Shown here: positions 21,860 through 33,550 of the stretch, piece by piece
Layout of the letters: each line of letters begins with the position of its first letter
Numbering within the stretch: position 1 is the stretch's first letter
Assembly: GCA_023374025.1 (NCBI GenBank)
Contig: SIJG01000194.1
Location: forward strand, 1-64,000
Length of the DNA: 64,000 bases
Direction: 5' to 3'
Source of the DNA: Heterodera schachtii
Lineage: Eukaryota > Nematoda > Chromadorea > Rhabditida > Heteroderidae
Notes under the pieces: model-generated
Told to the model about the DNA's origin: nothing
Seen by the model: only the letters and a program-made list of their open reading frames with translations
Database searches by the model: none
Translations under genes and position numbers: made by a program

Positions 21860-23285
21860 CGCCATATCTTTTTTAAACCTAAGGAAGTCTAATAAAGAAC
21901 ATTTAGACCTATTGATTAATATCAATATTATTTTGTTTGGTTGAATTAAAAAATTATGAAACATTAAACTTGTCTGCGCCAAAATGGCCTGCGCCAAAGT
22001 GACCCCAACACCTAGTACTACATATCACCTTGGGCTTGGAATTAATTGGAAATCCATTTTTTCTTGGACTGTGGGAGAGCTGAAACGCACGAAAATAATG
22101 TTTTTAGCTTGGTTTGACCTTCTAGGGTGGAGTTCTATATTCATATAAACTTTTTTCGAAATTTTTATCGAGAATTTATTTATATTACTTCTTTATATTG
22201 GTAAATTTGTGTCAAAAAGAAATAAAAAAGCGAAAATTTCGCTTTTCATGGTTGCTTTTTCGCTATAAAATAATTTTTAATATCATAGTTAGCTGAGGAT
22301 GAAATGGATGCGTAAATTGGAATGGAGCTCATAGGTTACTTAAATTAAAAATAAAGAAGATTTTTCCAAACAGAAAAGCCATCGACGAGCGAATAAATGA
22401 CCAATAAAATTTATTTCATAAATATTCAATTTTATCCAGTGTAAATTTTTCACGAAATAACCGTGAATTGGTACCGTGAATCATGACCGTAACCGTGAGT
22501 GAAAAAAACCGTGAAATTCACGGTAACCGTGACCGTGATTCACGGCGAACCTCTAATATTAAGCATAAATAACACATTTTGCACTTGGTTTGAGGCTTCT
22601 ACGTTGACTTTTATAATGCTTTTTTCGAGATTTTTGGTGCCTTTTTAGTCGGTCTCTCTAATAATAACAATTTATCAGCCTTAGTTTAGTTTATCCAATT
22701 CACTTAAATATACCTAAATTGAAATAAACATCCAAATGCAAAAATTCTAGTAAAACAAATTTTTGTAAAATTGTATGAGTAAAGAATTCCCTAATATGCA
22801 ACCACGAGAAAACGGCGACGCGAAAACGATGTTGACCGCAAAAAATGAATTGATTTTTGAGACAAGAGAAGATGAGCGCAGAGAAAGAGACAAACGAATT
22901 TGAACGCTAGGCTTGGTCAGACACTTCCTGAATTAACAAAACAAATTCGCCGCATCAACGCATATCTTTTTTCATTGATTGCAAGAAACAATTATTCTTT
23001 AGAAACTCGAAAACAGTCTTTTTTCTCCAAATAAAAAGAATCTTAATTTTTAGTTCCATTCCGATTTTCCTTATTGGTACCCCTTACCCCCAACAAGCCA
23101 TAATCCTGGACCATCTCTGTTCGGGCCTCTTTTCGAATGTTTTCCCAAGTCATTTAACTCCGCTTCATCCGGGCACCACCGGCGACGGTGCGGAAGGCGT
23201 CGCCCGGAATTCTTTGAATTCTGAAAAGATTGTTAACTCAATTTGCCCAGAATAGTTTTCAGCTCAAATTTTAGTCGATTTATAA
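21860..23285. other. repeat-rich spacer between SPRY copies
   Basis: No gene. A repeat end with palindromic ACCGTGA units lies at 22460-22560, and a GCGAAAACG-type solo end near 22805. From about 22970 the sequence resembles the upstream region of the SPRY gene at 7.4-7.7 kb, including a degenerate GC palindrome at 23170-23205. Confidence 0.45.
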
Positions 23286-24741
23286 ATGAGTAATCCGTTG
23301 AAACGAAAAATGGCGGACGGCCACTCAGAGGAAAATGCTGGAACAACCGAAACTGATGGTGACGAACAGCAAGGGTAAACGCATTGTTAAATGGTGTTTA
23401 TGTATCAGGGCTTGAAAGCGTTCGCCGTGTTTTCCGCGCCAAAAAATTTAAAATACTCAAAAATTTTCCCGACGGCGCCTACCGGCACCGCCGGATCCCC
23501 ATTTTACCATATTTTTGGAAAATGGAGGCTAAAATGGCAAAAATAGTATTTTTTTGGCGAAAAACGTTGAAAAATTTTGTAAAATATACCCCCCTAATTC
23601 GGGATTTCAAAAATACACCCCTAAAAATCGAATTTTTGACTTCAGCCCCCCGCCGAAGCCAAGGGTCTGGCTACGCCCTTGCCTGGGGGAACCACGCGTT
23701 TGGGCGCCAGCATGTTTTTTCAAGCCTGGAAAACATTTTATTAAGAAAAACTTCAAAGTTCGACTTATTCGCAATTTTCATATATAAATTTTTGGTAATT
23801 GTCTAATCGCGAATCAATAGCTTAGAAAAAGCTTCTAAAAATGTTAAGCTTTCTAATGATATCAAAAACGTTGGATTTAGATGACATTGAAAAATAAGAA
23901 AAAAACACGCGAAAAGGAAATCTCTAAATTTTAGAAAAATCCTATAAAAAAGTGTTTTTCGCGAACTATGTATAAAGAAAATTAAGAAGGCAAAGAAAAT
24001 TGATGGAGAATTTAAGTCAAATAATGACTTCTTTTCTGCTGACTCGAAATGCCTTAAAATTACTTAAAAGGGGTTCTACACTTTGTATGAAGCTTAAATC
24101 TATGCATTTTTGACTTTGTTTGCAACATTTTGATTTTTTTTTCGTGAATTTTTGGTCGACCTTTTGAAGATTTTCGCGACTCAAATTTCTAACCCCTTTT
24201 TTTTCGTTAGGCCTAAAAATACACAGCACAGTTACGATGAATTGGTCGTCTAATTTGAATTTTTGTCTAAATTTGGGTTACGCACGGGCTCGAAATGCGT
24301 CTAAATCAGGGCTTGAGGCTTTAGCCTCATTTTGTGGTTTTTTGATAGGTCAATGAGATTTTTATTTTGAAATGAGGCTTTGAGGTTTTTTGTTAAATTT
24401 TTCATAAAAACTAAAAAATAACAAATTCTTTTCCGAAAATTCACAAAAATTAAGATTTTTTCAATGAAAAGCAGCTAAAAATAAGTATAATTTTTGGCTT
24501 GGCTCCGAAACGTCGGCGCCGAAACGATACGGACCACCTGGGGGAGGGGGTCAGAGAAGGGCCTTTGCAATCTCTGCGATTGCGAAGAGGGCCAGTAAAA
24601 AAACTGAAAAATGCCTTTATCATCTTGCAAAAAAAATATTAAATTTCAAAACTTTTTCTTAGGTATTTCGTGGGAGATTTGCCAAAAAGGAAATGGAGCT
24701 GAGAGAGGTGAATCAATTGTGCAAGATAAAGGATCTCGAGA
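23286..24741 (+). pseudogene. SPRY gene 5' fragment (exons 1-2)
   Basis: 23286-23374 encodes an N-terminus closely related to that of the gene at 7731 (Asp-Gly-His-Ser-Glu-Glu-Asn-Ala-Gly). 24663-24741 encodes the second, coiled-coil exon (Leu-Cys-Lys-Ile-Lys-Asp-Leu-Glu). Between them is a 1.3 kb stretch instead of 245 bp, filled by repeats including a GC palindrome at 23469-23494 and a GTTTGGGCG-type solo end near 23695. The phases of the two exons do not match, and nothing SPRY-like follows; a minisatellite starts right after. Confidence 0.65.
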
Positions 24742-24783
24742 GTAGTTACTCCTACATTTTTTGGGGGTTGGAAAACCACCATT

Positions 24784-25072
24784 CCAAACCAAAGCCTATT
24801 GGTTAAACCTAAACCTATTGGATGGGTGCGGGGGTGAACCTAAACCTATTGGAAGGGTGCGGGGGTAAACCTAAACCTATTGAAGGGTTTTTATTGATTA
24901 ATAAATTAAAATAAAAAATAAATTAAAATAATAAAGTAAATTAAAAAATTAAATTAAATTAAATTAAAAATTTATATAAAAATAATAAATTAAATTAAAT
25001 ATAAAATAAATTAATTATTAAAGTCAAAACCGATGGGTGCGGGGGTAAACCTAAATCTATTGAAGGGTTTTT
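24784..25072. repeat. AACCTAAACCTATTGG minisatellite and AT-rich simple DNA
   Basis: About four units of roughly 30 bp, each AAACCTAAACCTATTG followed by GATGGGTGCGGGGGT or GAAGGGTGCGGGGGT, at 24784-24887 and 25033-25072, split by 140 bp of A/T-only sequence. Confidence 0.75.
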
Positions 25073-25149
25073 AATTTTATTAATTAAATAAAATAATAAA
25101 AAATAATAGTAATTGAATAAAAAAAGAAAAAATAAAAAACGAACATACC

Positions 25150-25440
25150 ATTCATTCTATTTCTCTCACTCTCTCTCTTTTTTTCTCTCACTCTCTCTCT
25201 CTCTCACTCTCTCTCTTTTCTCTTTCTCTCGCTCTTTTCTCTTTCTCTCGCTCTTTTCTCTCACTCTCTCTCACTCTCTCTTCTCTCTCACTCTCTCTCT
25301 CTTTTCTCTTTCTCTCTCATAATAATAATAAATTAATTAATAAAAAATAAATAAATAAAAAATAATAAATAAAAATTTAAAAATAAATGAAAAAAAAAAA
25401 AATTTAAGATATTGATAAATTATAAAAAATAAATTAAATA
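25150..25440. repeat. CT microsatellite and AT-rich run
   Basis: A long CTCTCT/TTTCTC tract at 25160-25318 followed by A/T-only DNA to 25440. The plus-strand frame at 25113-25322 is this repeat read as Ser/Leu and is not a gene. Confidence 0.9.
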
Positions 25441-25446
25441 AAACAA

Positions 25447-26218
25447 TTGTCTAAAGAAAGTTTCTACCGTTTGCGCAAATTCGTGCCGTCAATTCTCGAC
25501 GACTGTCCATCACTTCGTGTTGTCAATGCCAATTCCAATGGTTTCTTCACCGATTTTCCATGCGATGACAGTGCCAGTGCTTCGAATGGACAAGCGTTGG
25601 CCAAATGGCTTTTCACTCCACGTCCTGACAATGTGCCGAAGGTGTTCAAATGCTGGCTGAACTACGGTAGCTGGCATTTGGCGCCAGAGATTGAAGACTT
25701 CAAAGCGGTGATTACGATTTGATTGTTTTAGTTGGCATTTTTACGGTCTTTGGCGTTCACTGACAAAATAATTATTTCCAAATTGGGGCACCTAACCGTA
25801 AAATTCATTTATCATTTCGTATTTCTTAACCAATTTTTCCCTATTTTAGGAATTTTACACTGCTTCATCTCCCGTCAATTTGATCGCTGTCATTCGCATT
25901 GATTTTTCTTATGATCATCCTTTGCCATTTGTGCTGACCAACGAATTGACCCGGGAGAAATTGACGTTGAAGAAGATGAACGATATCCGCCGTGTTCTGC
26001 TGATCCGTTGTCCGATTGTGCGCGACGAAAGCAAATGGGCCAAATGGGAGGAGGAAGCGATTGGATGGAACTTTATGGACCAGTGGAATCGAATCGACAT
26101 TTGAGATGGGTCAGTGAATGAATGAATAATGCTTTTTCAAATATCCAAATTTATTGCATTTCGATTTTTTAGGCTTCTTGACGCAACGCCCGGCCCAAGT
26201 GATCAGCTGAAGAAATGA
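25447..26218 (+). pseudogene. F-box-like family gene, 5' truncated
   Basis: Starts in the middle of family exon 3 at Leu-Ser-Lys-Glu-Ser-Phe, directly after simple-sequence DNA. Exon parts: 25447-25707 (with the family signature Phe-Pro-Cys-Asp-Asp-Ser), 25850-26109 (Thr-Asn-Glu-Leu-Thr-Arg, Arg-Cys-Pro-Ile), 26173-26218 (Pro-Gly-Pro-Ser-Asp-Gln tail). About 25 bp are missing near the end of the second part, giving an early TGA where relatives continue with His-Ile and acidic residues. The F-box and start exons are absent. Confidence 0.7.
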
Positions 26219-27071
26219 CTGAACGATTTGTTGAGAAATGATCTATTTAATTGATGTGGAGTTGGATAATCAATTTGATCCCATCTGATGTATATAAAAT
26301 TGTTGCAGTGATCACAAATTGTATTATATGTATATTTGCCTTTAGGATAAATTGACTGAAATTCCAGGCTCATTCTTTTGATCTAATGATAAAGTCGGTG
26401 GTCACTTTCCCTCCAATAAATGGGTTTTAATTACCATTAAAAAAACGATGATGCACAGATGGTAATACGAAATTGAAATAACCAAAAACCGGGACCTGAA
26501 AAAACCGGGAATTCCCGACCCGGTCCCGTGCAACTCTAGTTATAAGTGAATTTTCATACCATTTAGCACAAATTTAATGGTTTTTGGCTAAAAATTTTTT
26601 TAAAGTGTATGAAATAGTGTTTAATTTTTAAAAGTTTATTTCAGTGACGAAACATCAGGGAGCCTGAAAAGTGAGTGTGTTTATAGTTTTTCATTTCAAC
26701 GGTTTTTTAATTCACTGCTCGTAAGATTTTATTGTGTAATTAAGATTTGTGCCCGAAGGAATACAAATTTTTTTTGAGCCGAATTTGCTTAGAAATTTTG
26801 CCAAGAAACTTTCAAAAAAAAAAAAAAAAAAAATGCATACTCATATTCTTAAAGCCAATTACAGTTTCAGAAAAACACCTTAATTTGTCCTAAATCAGAG
26901 TTCCCAAGTGTTCTTTTTTTAAAGATTGTCCTTTATTTTAGGCTTCCCCAAACTTTTTAAATTTTTTTTTTGTGCTTAATATTTATTTCGCTGATAAAAA
27001 TGCTACCCAAACTCCCAATTTCAAAAATTTTTCCCGGCGGCGCCTTTCGGCACCGCCGGCCCCCCAAAGCC
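26219..27071. other. 3' flank of the truncated F-box-like gene plus repeat ends
   Basis: 26290-26355 carries the 3' flank common to this family (ATTATATGTATAT then TTTAGGATAAATT). 26490-26536 is a solo end of the GGGACCGG repeat. 27034-27059 is a GC palindrome abutting the next gene fragment. Confidence 0.5.
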
Positions 27072-27360
27072 AATGATCGGAAAACATATCCGTGTCATGG
27101 GATTGTCGGGCAAAGTTTTGCGCCGTTTGCGTCAATTCGTCGACCCGTCAATTCTCAACGATTTTCCATCGCTTCGCTTTGTCAGTTTATATACCACCAA
27201 TCTCTTCGGCGAATTTCCATGCGATGACAGTGCCATGGCATCGGATGGACAAGCGGTGACCAAATGGGTTTTCACTCCACTTCAAAATAATGTGCCAAAA
27301 GTGTGCAAATGCTGGTTGGATGTTGGGAATTGGTCGTCAAAGAGTGAAGCCCTCAAAGCG
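27072..27360 (+). pseudogene. F-box-like family fragment (part of exon 3)
   Basis: Begins at Met-Ile-Gly-Lys-His-Ile in the middle of exon 3, right against a GC palindrome, and runs through Phe-Pro-Cys-Asp-Asp-Ser and Lys-Trp-Val-Phe-Thr-Pro to Ala-Leu-Lys-Ala with an intact donor. Exon 4 does not follow; Helitron-like sequence does. Confidence 0.7.
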
Positions 27361-27689
27361 GTGCTTACTAATATTTGATTTCTACGGTTTTTTGGGTTTG
27401 TTGCCAAAAAATGTATTGTTCATCCATCCATTTAAAAATTATGAACTAAAAGTGGGTACTAGTGCAGTTGGTACGCCACAAAACAAAAAATTTTTTTAAA
27501 GTCATATAAAAAAATTTCACAACGTTTTTGAGGGCATTGATTATGAATCCTAGACCCATTTCGACCAATTTTGAGTCCCGGACTCAAATGCGAACACTTG
27601 GTCGAAATGTGGGTCGGATTCATAATCGACGTCCTCAAAAACTCTGGAAACTTTTTCTTACATGACTAAAACAATCAATTCCGTTATCC

Positions 27690-28757
27690 CCAAGGAGTTC
27701 TGCTTGACGACGAAATTGAATTGGGCGAAGAAGGAGAATATTTGGGCCCAGAACTTGAGCGACAACTTCATCGTCGTGATAACGCATCAATAGCTCAGTG
27801 GTTCCGATACATGGCACAAATTCGCTCAAAAACGTGGAAGGGATTTCATTGGCTTTGGGACTGGCATGATCTCGCACAGCTCTACACAATTTCGTACAAC
27901 AACCGAAGCGACGCCCAAAAGGTTCAGAAGATCAAACAGCTTCAAGGCAAAACAAGACTTGTTCGTGTCAAAGCCCTACTTCAATGGGTGGAACAAATGC
28001 GTAACAACAAAGGTCCCATTTTGTTCTTATGATCCCCAAATATGAAGCATTATGAAGGTTTGCATGGTCTAATTGGTCAAATATTTTCCGGTTTGAAAGC
28101 GAAAGAATTTTTAAAAACATTAATAATTATTAAGAAACCATTCTCGTATGAATTTGTGTTCTCCGAAAATGCATACCCAAGATATTTGTGCAGACCACCG
28201 GCACCGGATGAAGCAGTTCGCAAGAAACATCCCGACAACTTTGGCAACACTGTGCAAATGAAGACATCAAATGGACATATAACGAAGGACAATTCTTTTT
28301 TCATTTCTTACAATCCATTTTTGACGGTCAAATATAAATCACAGTATGCAAATTTCAGTTAGTGGATTATTTCCATAGCGACAGTTTAAGCATCAACGTC
28401 GAATTTGTGGCTGGTGATGGTTGCACCAAATACATATGCAAATACGTCATGAAAGGCGCTGACATGTGCTTTGCTCAAATATCCGAAGAGGGACTTGGTG
28501 GCAATGCATGGTGATACGACGAATTTCAGCAAATCCGCCTGACACGCTACATGACTTCAATTGAGGCATTTATGTCACTTTGGGGTGTACCGCTTGTACA
28601 GCGTTCCCATGAAGTAAAGTCAACAAATTTACAAAAATAAAAAAATTATTAGGTCATTGAATTGTTGTGCATGAGCCAGATGGCCATCTAATTGCTGTTG
28701 AAGAAGGGGAAGAAGAAGCAGCAGCAATTACCGAAGAAGAACGAAAAGCTTGATGAT
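27690..28757 (+). mobile_element. Helitron replication-helicase remnant
   Basis: Two frames (27721-28032, 28042-28362) and pieces to 28757 read as an eroded Helitron protein. Landmarks: Trp-His-Asp-Leu-Ala-Gln-Leu, Asn-Asn-Lys-Gly, Tyr-Asn-Pro-Phe-Leu-Thr-Val-Lys-Tyr, then Lys-Tyr-Ile-Cys-Lys-Tyr-Val-Met-Lys-Gly and Arg-Tyr-Met-Thr-Ser-Ile-Glu-Ala followed by Val-His-Glu-Pro-Asp-Gly. The latter set is typical of the segment just before the Pif1-like helicase of Helitrons. Stops and frame changes show it is dead. The 5'-TC and 3'-hairpin-CTAG ends were not located. Confidence 0.65.
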
Positions 28758-28837
28758 GTCAGAAGTTGCATTGTGTGAGCAAATCGGAAAAGGGCCGCCT
28801 TCTAACAAATGAGTGACGGACAAAAGAACAACAACAA

Positions 28838-28985
28838 AAACAGTGATCAGCAGAAGAAATGAATTAATTAATTGGGAAATGATCGATCATTATGTGTTAT
28901 GATTTAAAGGAATTTTATGAAGAGAAATTGCAAAATATGTGTACATGTAAATAAATCGGATCTATAAAACAAAAATGATCAGACA
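28838..28985 (+). pseudogene. tail of an F-box-like family gene
   Basis: GTGATCAGCAGAAGAAATGA and the AT-rich sequence after it match the final exon and 3' flank of the F-box-like genes. It lies about 1.5 kb after the exon 3 fragment at 27072-27360, with the Helitron remnant between. Confidence 0.5.
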
Positions 28986-29479
28986 AGGACGGCGGGACTT
29001 AGAAAATAGGCTGGGACGGGCTTGACGGGACAAAATAGCCCGTTTTTGGGACCACCGGTCCCAAGTTTAGGCCGGGCGCACGCCGAGGCCGGGCTTTTCA
29101 ACATTTAAGAATGCTAATGTAAAAATTGTAAATGTGATTAATTAATTTAACAAGCGTCACAGTTTTAATTCAATGGGTGGAGGGTCGGGTCTTCTGGCGC
29201 CGGGGAATTTCGAATTGAGTTAAAAACGAATTGACCAAACCCTACTGATGATTTTTATGAAGCATATTTCAATGTACGCCAGACAATTGGTCACAACCGG
29301 ACAATTGAACAGTGAAGTTATTTGGACAGAACCGGACAATTTGGTCAGTGAACATTACGACAGTGAATACATGCGCCAAGCGCTTTTCCAGCGGGATTCC
29401 CGTATAAATTGACGGGTTTAAGTCCAAATTTTTAAAGTCAAATGGACGTAAAAAGTGAAAAAAAGCCATTAACCCATCA
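28986..29479. other. spacer with GGGACGGGC-type repeat
   Basis: A repeat end rich in CGGGAC/GTCCCG lies at 28990-29100. No coding exon was seen. The open frame at 29269-29592 on the minus strand resembles nothing in the window. Confidence 0.4.
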
Positions 29480-31318
29480 TAATTTCTGACGTAAAAGTCA
29501 CAAAAATCCAACAAATTAAATGTATCCAAACAAAGAAACAACAAATAAATATAAGGGGCAATTATCCGAACATTTCCATTCCTAATGATCAATCATTTGT
29601 CATTTTCCAATAATTCTTTCACTTTTTCTTCCGCTGTCCGCTGGGCCCGGGATTCATTTGGTTTTTTGCGTTAATTTGGTCCGTTTTTGGTGGAGACAAT
29701 TGCCTAAATTAAGGGCAATTTGAAGAAACAATTTAACGATGACAAAAGCTGTTGTCTCTCATTTCGCTGGATTTGATTGGCGCCAGCGTTTTGGTGATCG
29801 TGCTATTAGCATTATTTTGTGTTTTATTGAAAGACAAAGAAATAAATAAGAGCAATTATCAGATCAATGTCCATCCATAATGATCAATCAGAATTTCTCA
29901 TTTCTTAATTATTCATTCATTCATTTCTTCTGCTGTCCGCTTGGCCCAGGATTCACTTTCAGTCGATTTTTTGCGTTCGTTTTTGCCCGCCTTTGGTGGA
30001 GACAATGGCCTGAATTAAGTTAGATTTAAAATTAGTAATAATATTGTAAAAACTGATGCCACTCACCCAATTGTGAAATCAAAAGTTTTTGAGAATTTGT
30101 GTAAAAAAAAAGGTAATCATAAATTGATATTTTTGCACAAAATTATTCGCTATCCAGACAATTATACCAGGAATTGTTGTTGTTTTTGTGCTAAGCTCTT
30201 TAAGAGATCATTATTCTGCGTAAGAGTCCCAAAAATCCAAACAAATTAAATGCATTTATATGAAAGCAACAAGAGCAATTATCAGATCAATTTCCAATTC
30301 ATAATGATCGATCATTTCCCAATTATTCCTTTCACTTTTCTTGCGCTGTCCGCTGGGCCCGGGATTCATTTTCAGACGATTTTTGCGTTAATTTGGCACG
30401 CTTTTGGTGGAGACATTGGACTAAACAAAATGAATATTAAATGTGTCGAGATCAATAAAAACAAAAACTGTTGTCACTCACCCAATGCAATCTACGTTCA
30501 GCAGAAAGTGGACATTGTTCAAATTGTTGTCCTCCCATTTAACCGTCGCCGTTTCCTCAATTGGACATCGTCTCATTATCCATTTGTTGAACCATTTGTA
30601 TTCGTTTGCTTTGGTCAGTGTCAGCCTTTCGTTGGTCCGTTCGTTCATCAATTCAAATGACGTAATTCCTAAGTGATGGCACGGAGAAATGCCTATAAAA
30701 TGGGAAACGAAAAGCAAATGGCAATTAATCCAAATATTTTATTGAAAATGTGGCCACACCTCTTTGAAATTTGTCGACAAATTCAATGGTTTCTGACGTA
30801 TCACCACAGCAAATCAATTGTTTTGGCTTTCCATTTTTTGTCGGAGTGTGCAACCATTTGGCTAATGCTTGGCCAGCAGTTGCATTTGGCCCATCATCAC
30901 CATCACTTAAATCTGGCAACAAATAATCGGAATCGATTGAAATAATGTTGAGGTCTGAGAGAAATGACGGCAAAGTGTGGAGACGCAAATTTTCCAAATC
31001 GAATGTTTGGTGCAAAAATGGGCCAAATTTCACGGGCAAAATCATCCCAAATTGGCTGGACTTTATTGGCATTATGGGCGGAAGGCACATGCAAATTCAA
31101 ATTGGTGCCTTTGTCAAAAATTTTCTGATTGTAGCGAAGAAATGCGATGAAGGAATGGTCAATATAGCTGAAATCTCCAAAGTGTCCATTCTGATTGGCC
31201 ATCGAAGTGTTTGTCCACCAAAGCATTGAAATGTGGCGAAAGAAGTGCCAATTTGAGGTCGAGTTGAGGACCATTAAAATGGGGGAAAATGTCCATCCAT
31301 ACATCGTTGCAAATCCAA
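29480..31318. repeat. left arm of a 1.7-1.8 kb inverted duplication (pairs with 33793-35500)
   Basis: Read on the minus strand this arm matches 33793-35500 over F-box-like exons, introns and 3' flank; the stretch from the Leu-Arg-Leu-His-Thr codons to Lys-Tyr-Leu-Asp appears identical at protein level. The spacer is about 2.5 kb and contains a hAT MITE. The terminal exon plus 3' flank occurs three times in this arm (30420-30280, 30003-29880, 29693-29570). Confidence 0.85.
30372..31318 (-). pseudogene. F-box-like gene copy, deleted and frameshifted
   Basis: 31318-31175 encodes an F-box-like segment (Val-Trp-Met-Asp-Ile-Phe-Pro-His-Phe). A deletion then joins Thr-Leu-Trp to the end of an intron, removing the rest of exon 2. 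Exon 3 follows (Tyr-Ile-Asp-His-Ser-Phe) but loses about 30 bp near 30990 and changes frame. Exon 4 has a further deletion with a TAG soon after its start, and the last exon is 30420-30372. The copy at 33551-34988 lacks these deletions. Confidence 0.75.
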
Positions 31319-31398
31319 CTGAAAAGTGGGAAAATGAATTAAATGAGAAATTTGTAATTTTAAAAAATTCTTTACCGTCGGTTATTTGCGGCAATTAA

Positions 31399-32471
31399 CA
31401 CATTTTGCCGTTTTCCAAATTGATTGGCGTAACAAAGAGTATATAATCAAATTTGCTACTTAATATGAGCTAAGAAGTGCCAAATGCAAATGTTAAATGA
31501 CTGATTGAATGTCAAATATTTTCCGAAAAAATTAAAAAAGAATTAATTAAACTTAAGCTATTTTTATTTCAAAATTGACGCAAAATTTTGAAATATTTTC
31601 TTCGCATCGAAATTTTTCCAGTCAAAAGTGGACCTAGCGATTGCTATTGTTTTCACTAGAGCCCGGCGGGAGCGGGAGTTCCGCGGGAGTTTACGGGAGT
31701 CCCGCTCCCGACTCCCGTGCTTTTTTTCCCAGCAGGAAATTGAGTTTTTTTTTGGTTAAATTAATAATTTTTGACCCGGACCCGAATTTGAACAAAAAGT
31801 CGACAGTCCAAAATTTTCGAATTTAGCATTTTTGGTTCTTAAACCGATTTTGAAGAAAAACCCCTAAATTCTAAAATTTTGACTTTCGACTTTCTGTTCG
31901 AGTTCGGGTCCGGGGTTCGGAATGCAGAACGAAGTTCTTATAGAAGTTTACTTCTATATTACAATACTAATGCCATAGAATTTTATTTTAAAATATTTGT
32001 ATCAGTGACGCATTTTCCACTGACTGATTTTCCGGTCACGGCCGGCCTCACTCCTCCTCCGTCCGCCCTAAAAATCGCCGGGTGAAAATTGGAAATTTTG
32101 ACTATTTCTAAACAAAATTTCAGTGAAAATTGTCCATTTTTGAGGATTTAAAAAACATCAAAAACCAGAAAATTTCTCAAAAAAGCACCTTAAAAACATA
32201 ATTGACCCTTTGAAAGCAGCAAAACAAATTAGTATATTTGGAAGCCCTGGGTTTATCTCATTGGGTGGGAATTGTGCTGTTGTTAGCCCCTATTTTGGAA
32301 TTTTTCACCTCTATAAATGCCGCCCTAATCATCTCCAATCATATTTGAAGCTTTAGGAGATGGAATTACAAAAAAAAAAGACAATCTCCGTAATTTTTTT
32401 AGTAGCGGTCTCTAATTTTCACGACGCATCAAATTGTCCAAATTTCCGTGTGCCTAATTGGTCATCGCTTC
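31399..32471. other. spacer of the inverted duplication, first part
   Basis: Contains GGGAGTCCCGCTCCCG-type repeat debris (31660-31725), a copy of the TTCGAACAAAAAGTCGA motif (31790-31925) and no recognisable exon. Confidence 0.4.
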
Positions 32472-32479
32472 ATCATTAT

Positions 32480-32962
32480 TAGGGATGCAACTTTTAGTAA
32501 CGAAAAATCCCAAAATAGTTAACTAAAATATGATTGCAGTTGCAAATGAGGTACATTTCTTTTCTAATATTTTCTTAGCAAATATTTAACTTTTTAAATC
32601 AAAATTTTTGTCAAGAAAAAAAATTTGGCCGATGAATTTTTGAGAAAATTTTCCAAAAATTTTTTAAGGTCGATATTAGGGGTGTATTTTTCGGTAATTT
32701 TTTAGGTCGATTCTTAGGGGTGTATTTTTCGTTTTTATTGCATTTTTGTTAAGAAATTTTCCAAAAAATGCCGAAATAGTGACAAAACGCCAAAATAGTG
32801 AATTTTCACTATTTTAGTTACAAAGCGCCAAAATATTGTTTTCTAGTGACCGATAGTGAGATCCAAATCGAAAAATTTCAACGCAGAAATGCGTTTTTTA
32901 AGCTCCTTTCTTCAAAACAATCTAGCAAAAAAATAGTTAAATCACTAAAAGTTGCATCCCTA
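32480..32962. mobile_element. hAT MITE with TAGGGATGCAACTTTTAGT ends
   Basis: 483 bp with perfect 19-bp terminal inverted repeats and a perfect 8-bp duplication ATCATTAT (32472-32479 and 32963-32970). Non-coding interior. Its ends resemble those of the element at 40777-41371 (TAGGGCGAGGATT...TTAGT). The intact ends suggest recent activity. Confidence 0.9.
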
Positions 32963-32970
32963 ATCATTAT

Positions 32971-33454
32971 TCATCTGCTATTGGCCCATTCAATTTCGTC
33001 ATGCTTTATCTAATGTCAGCTTTTCTTGGGTCATTCATTAACCAATTTAAAATAAAATTGGTTTTATTGTTTTCCTTCATTGTTTGTTATGGATAACTGA
33101 GTCCCTATTGGAAGTGGACACTTCAGTACCGGGTTTTTTTTACATGAAAAATGGCAAGAGCGCCCCTAATTCACATTTTAAGCATCGTTTGCGCCGTTTT
33201 GAAACGATTCCGACTTTTTTTTGATTTCCTGTCCAGTTTTTTATTTATTTACATTCCCGGGCTTATTTTACCAACTCTTTTTCTAACCAATTAAAACTGA
33301 TAAAACCAAATGTTCCTATTTAAACTTCTGCTGGAATTTGTCCATCTTTCATTGTTCATTTTTATGTTTTTTTGGGTCTTAAAATTCTATTCAAATTGCA
33401 ACATTTGCGAATTTGAGTTTTGAATTAATAACACTGACTTTGACTTCACATGAA
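32971..33454. other. upstream region of the F-box-like gene at 33551
   Basis: No exon seen. The sequence after 33300 (AACTTCTGCTGGAATTTGTCC) recurs near 35750, so both plus-strand copies here share an upstream region. Confidence 0.45.
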
Positions 33455-33462
33455 TATATAAA
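33455..33462 (+). promoter_or_regulatory. TATA-like box
   Basis: TATATAAA about 90 bp before the ATG at 33551 and the only such motif close by. Position and sequence fit a core promoter; no transcript evidence. Confidence 0.35.
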
Positions 33463-33550
33463 TGAGGATGATACACAAATCCACGCTTACTTTTTTTTCT
33501 AATTTTTCAAAAATTTTTCCTTTTTTAGGCTAAATTATAATTTTTTCTAA

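Noticed and set aside
24784..24890. Telomere-like CCTAAACC repeats
   Set aside because: The unit is about 30 bp with GGGTGCGGGGG and does not match the nematode TTAGGC telomere repeat.
25113..25322. Ser/Leu-rich frame
   Set aside because: A CT microsatellite translated.
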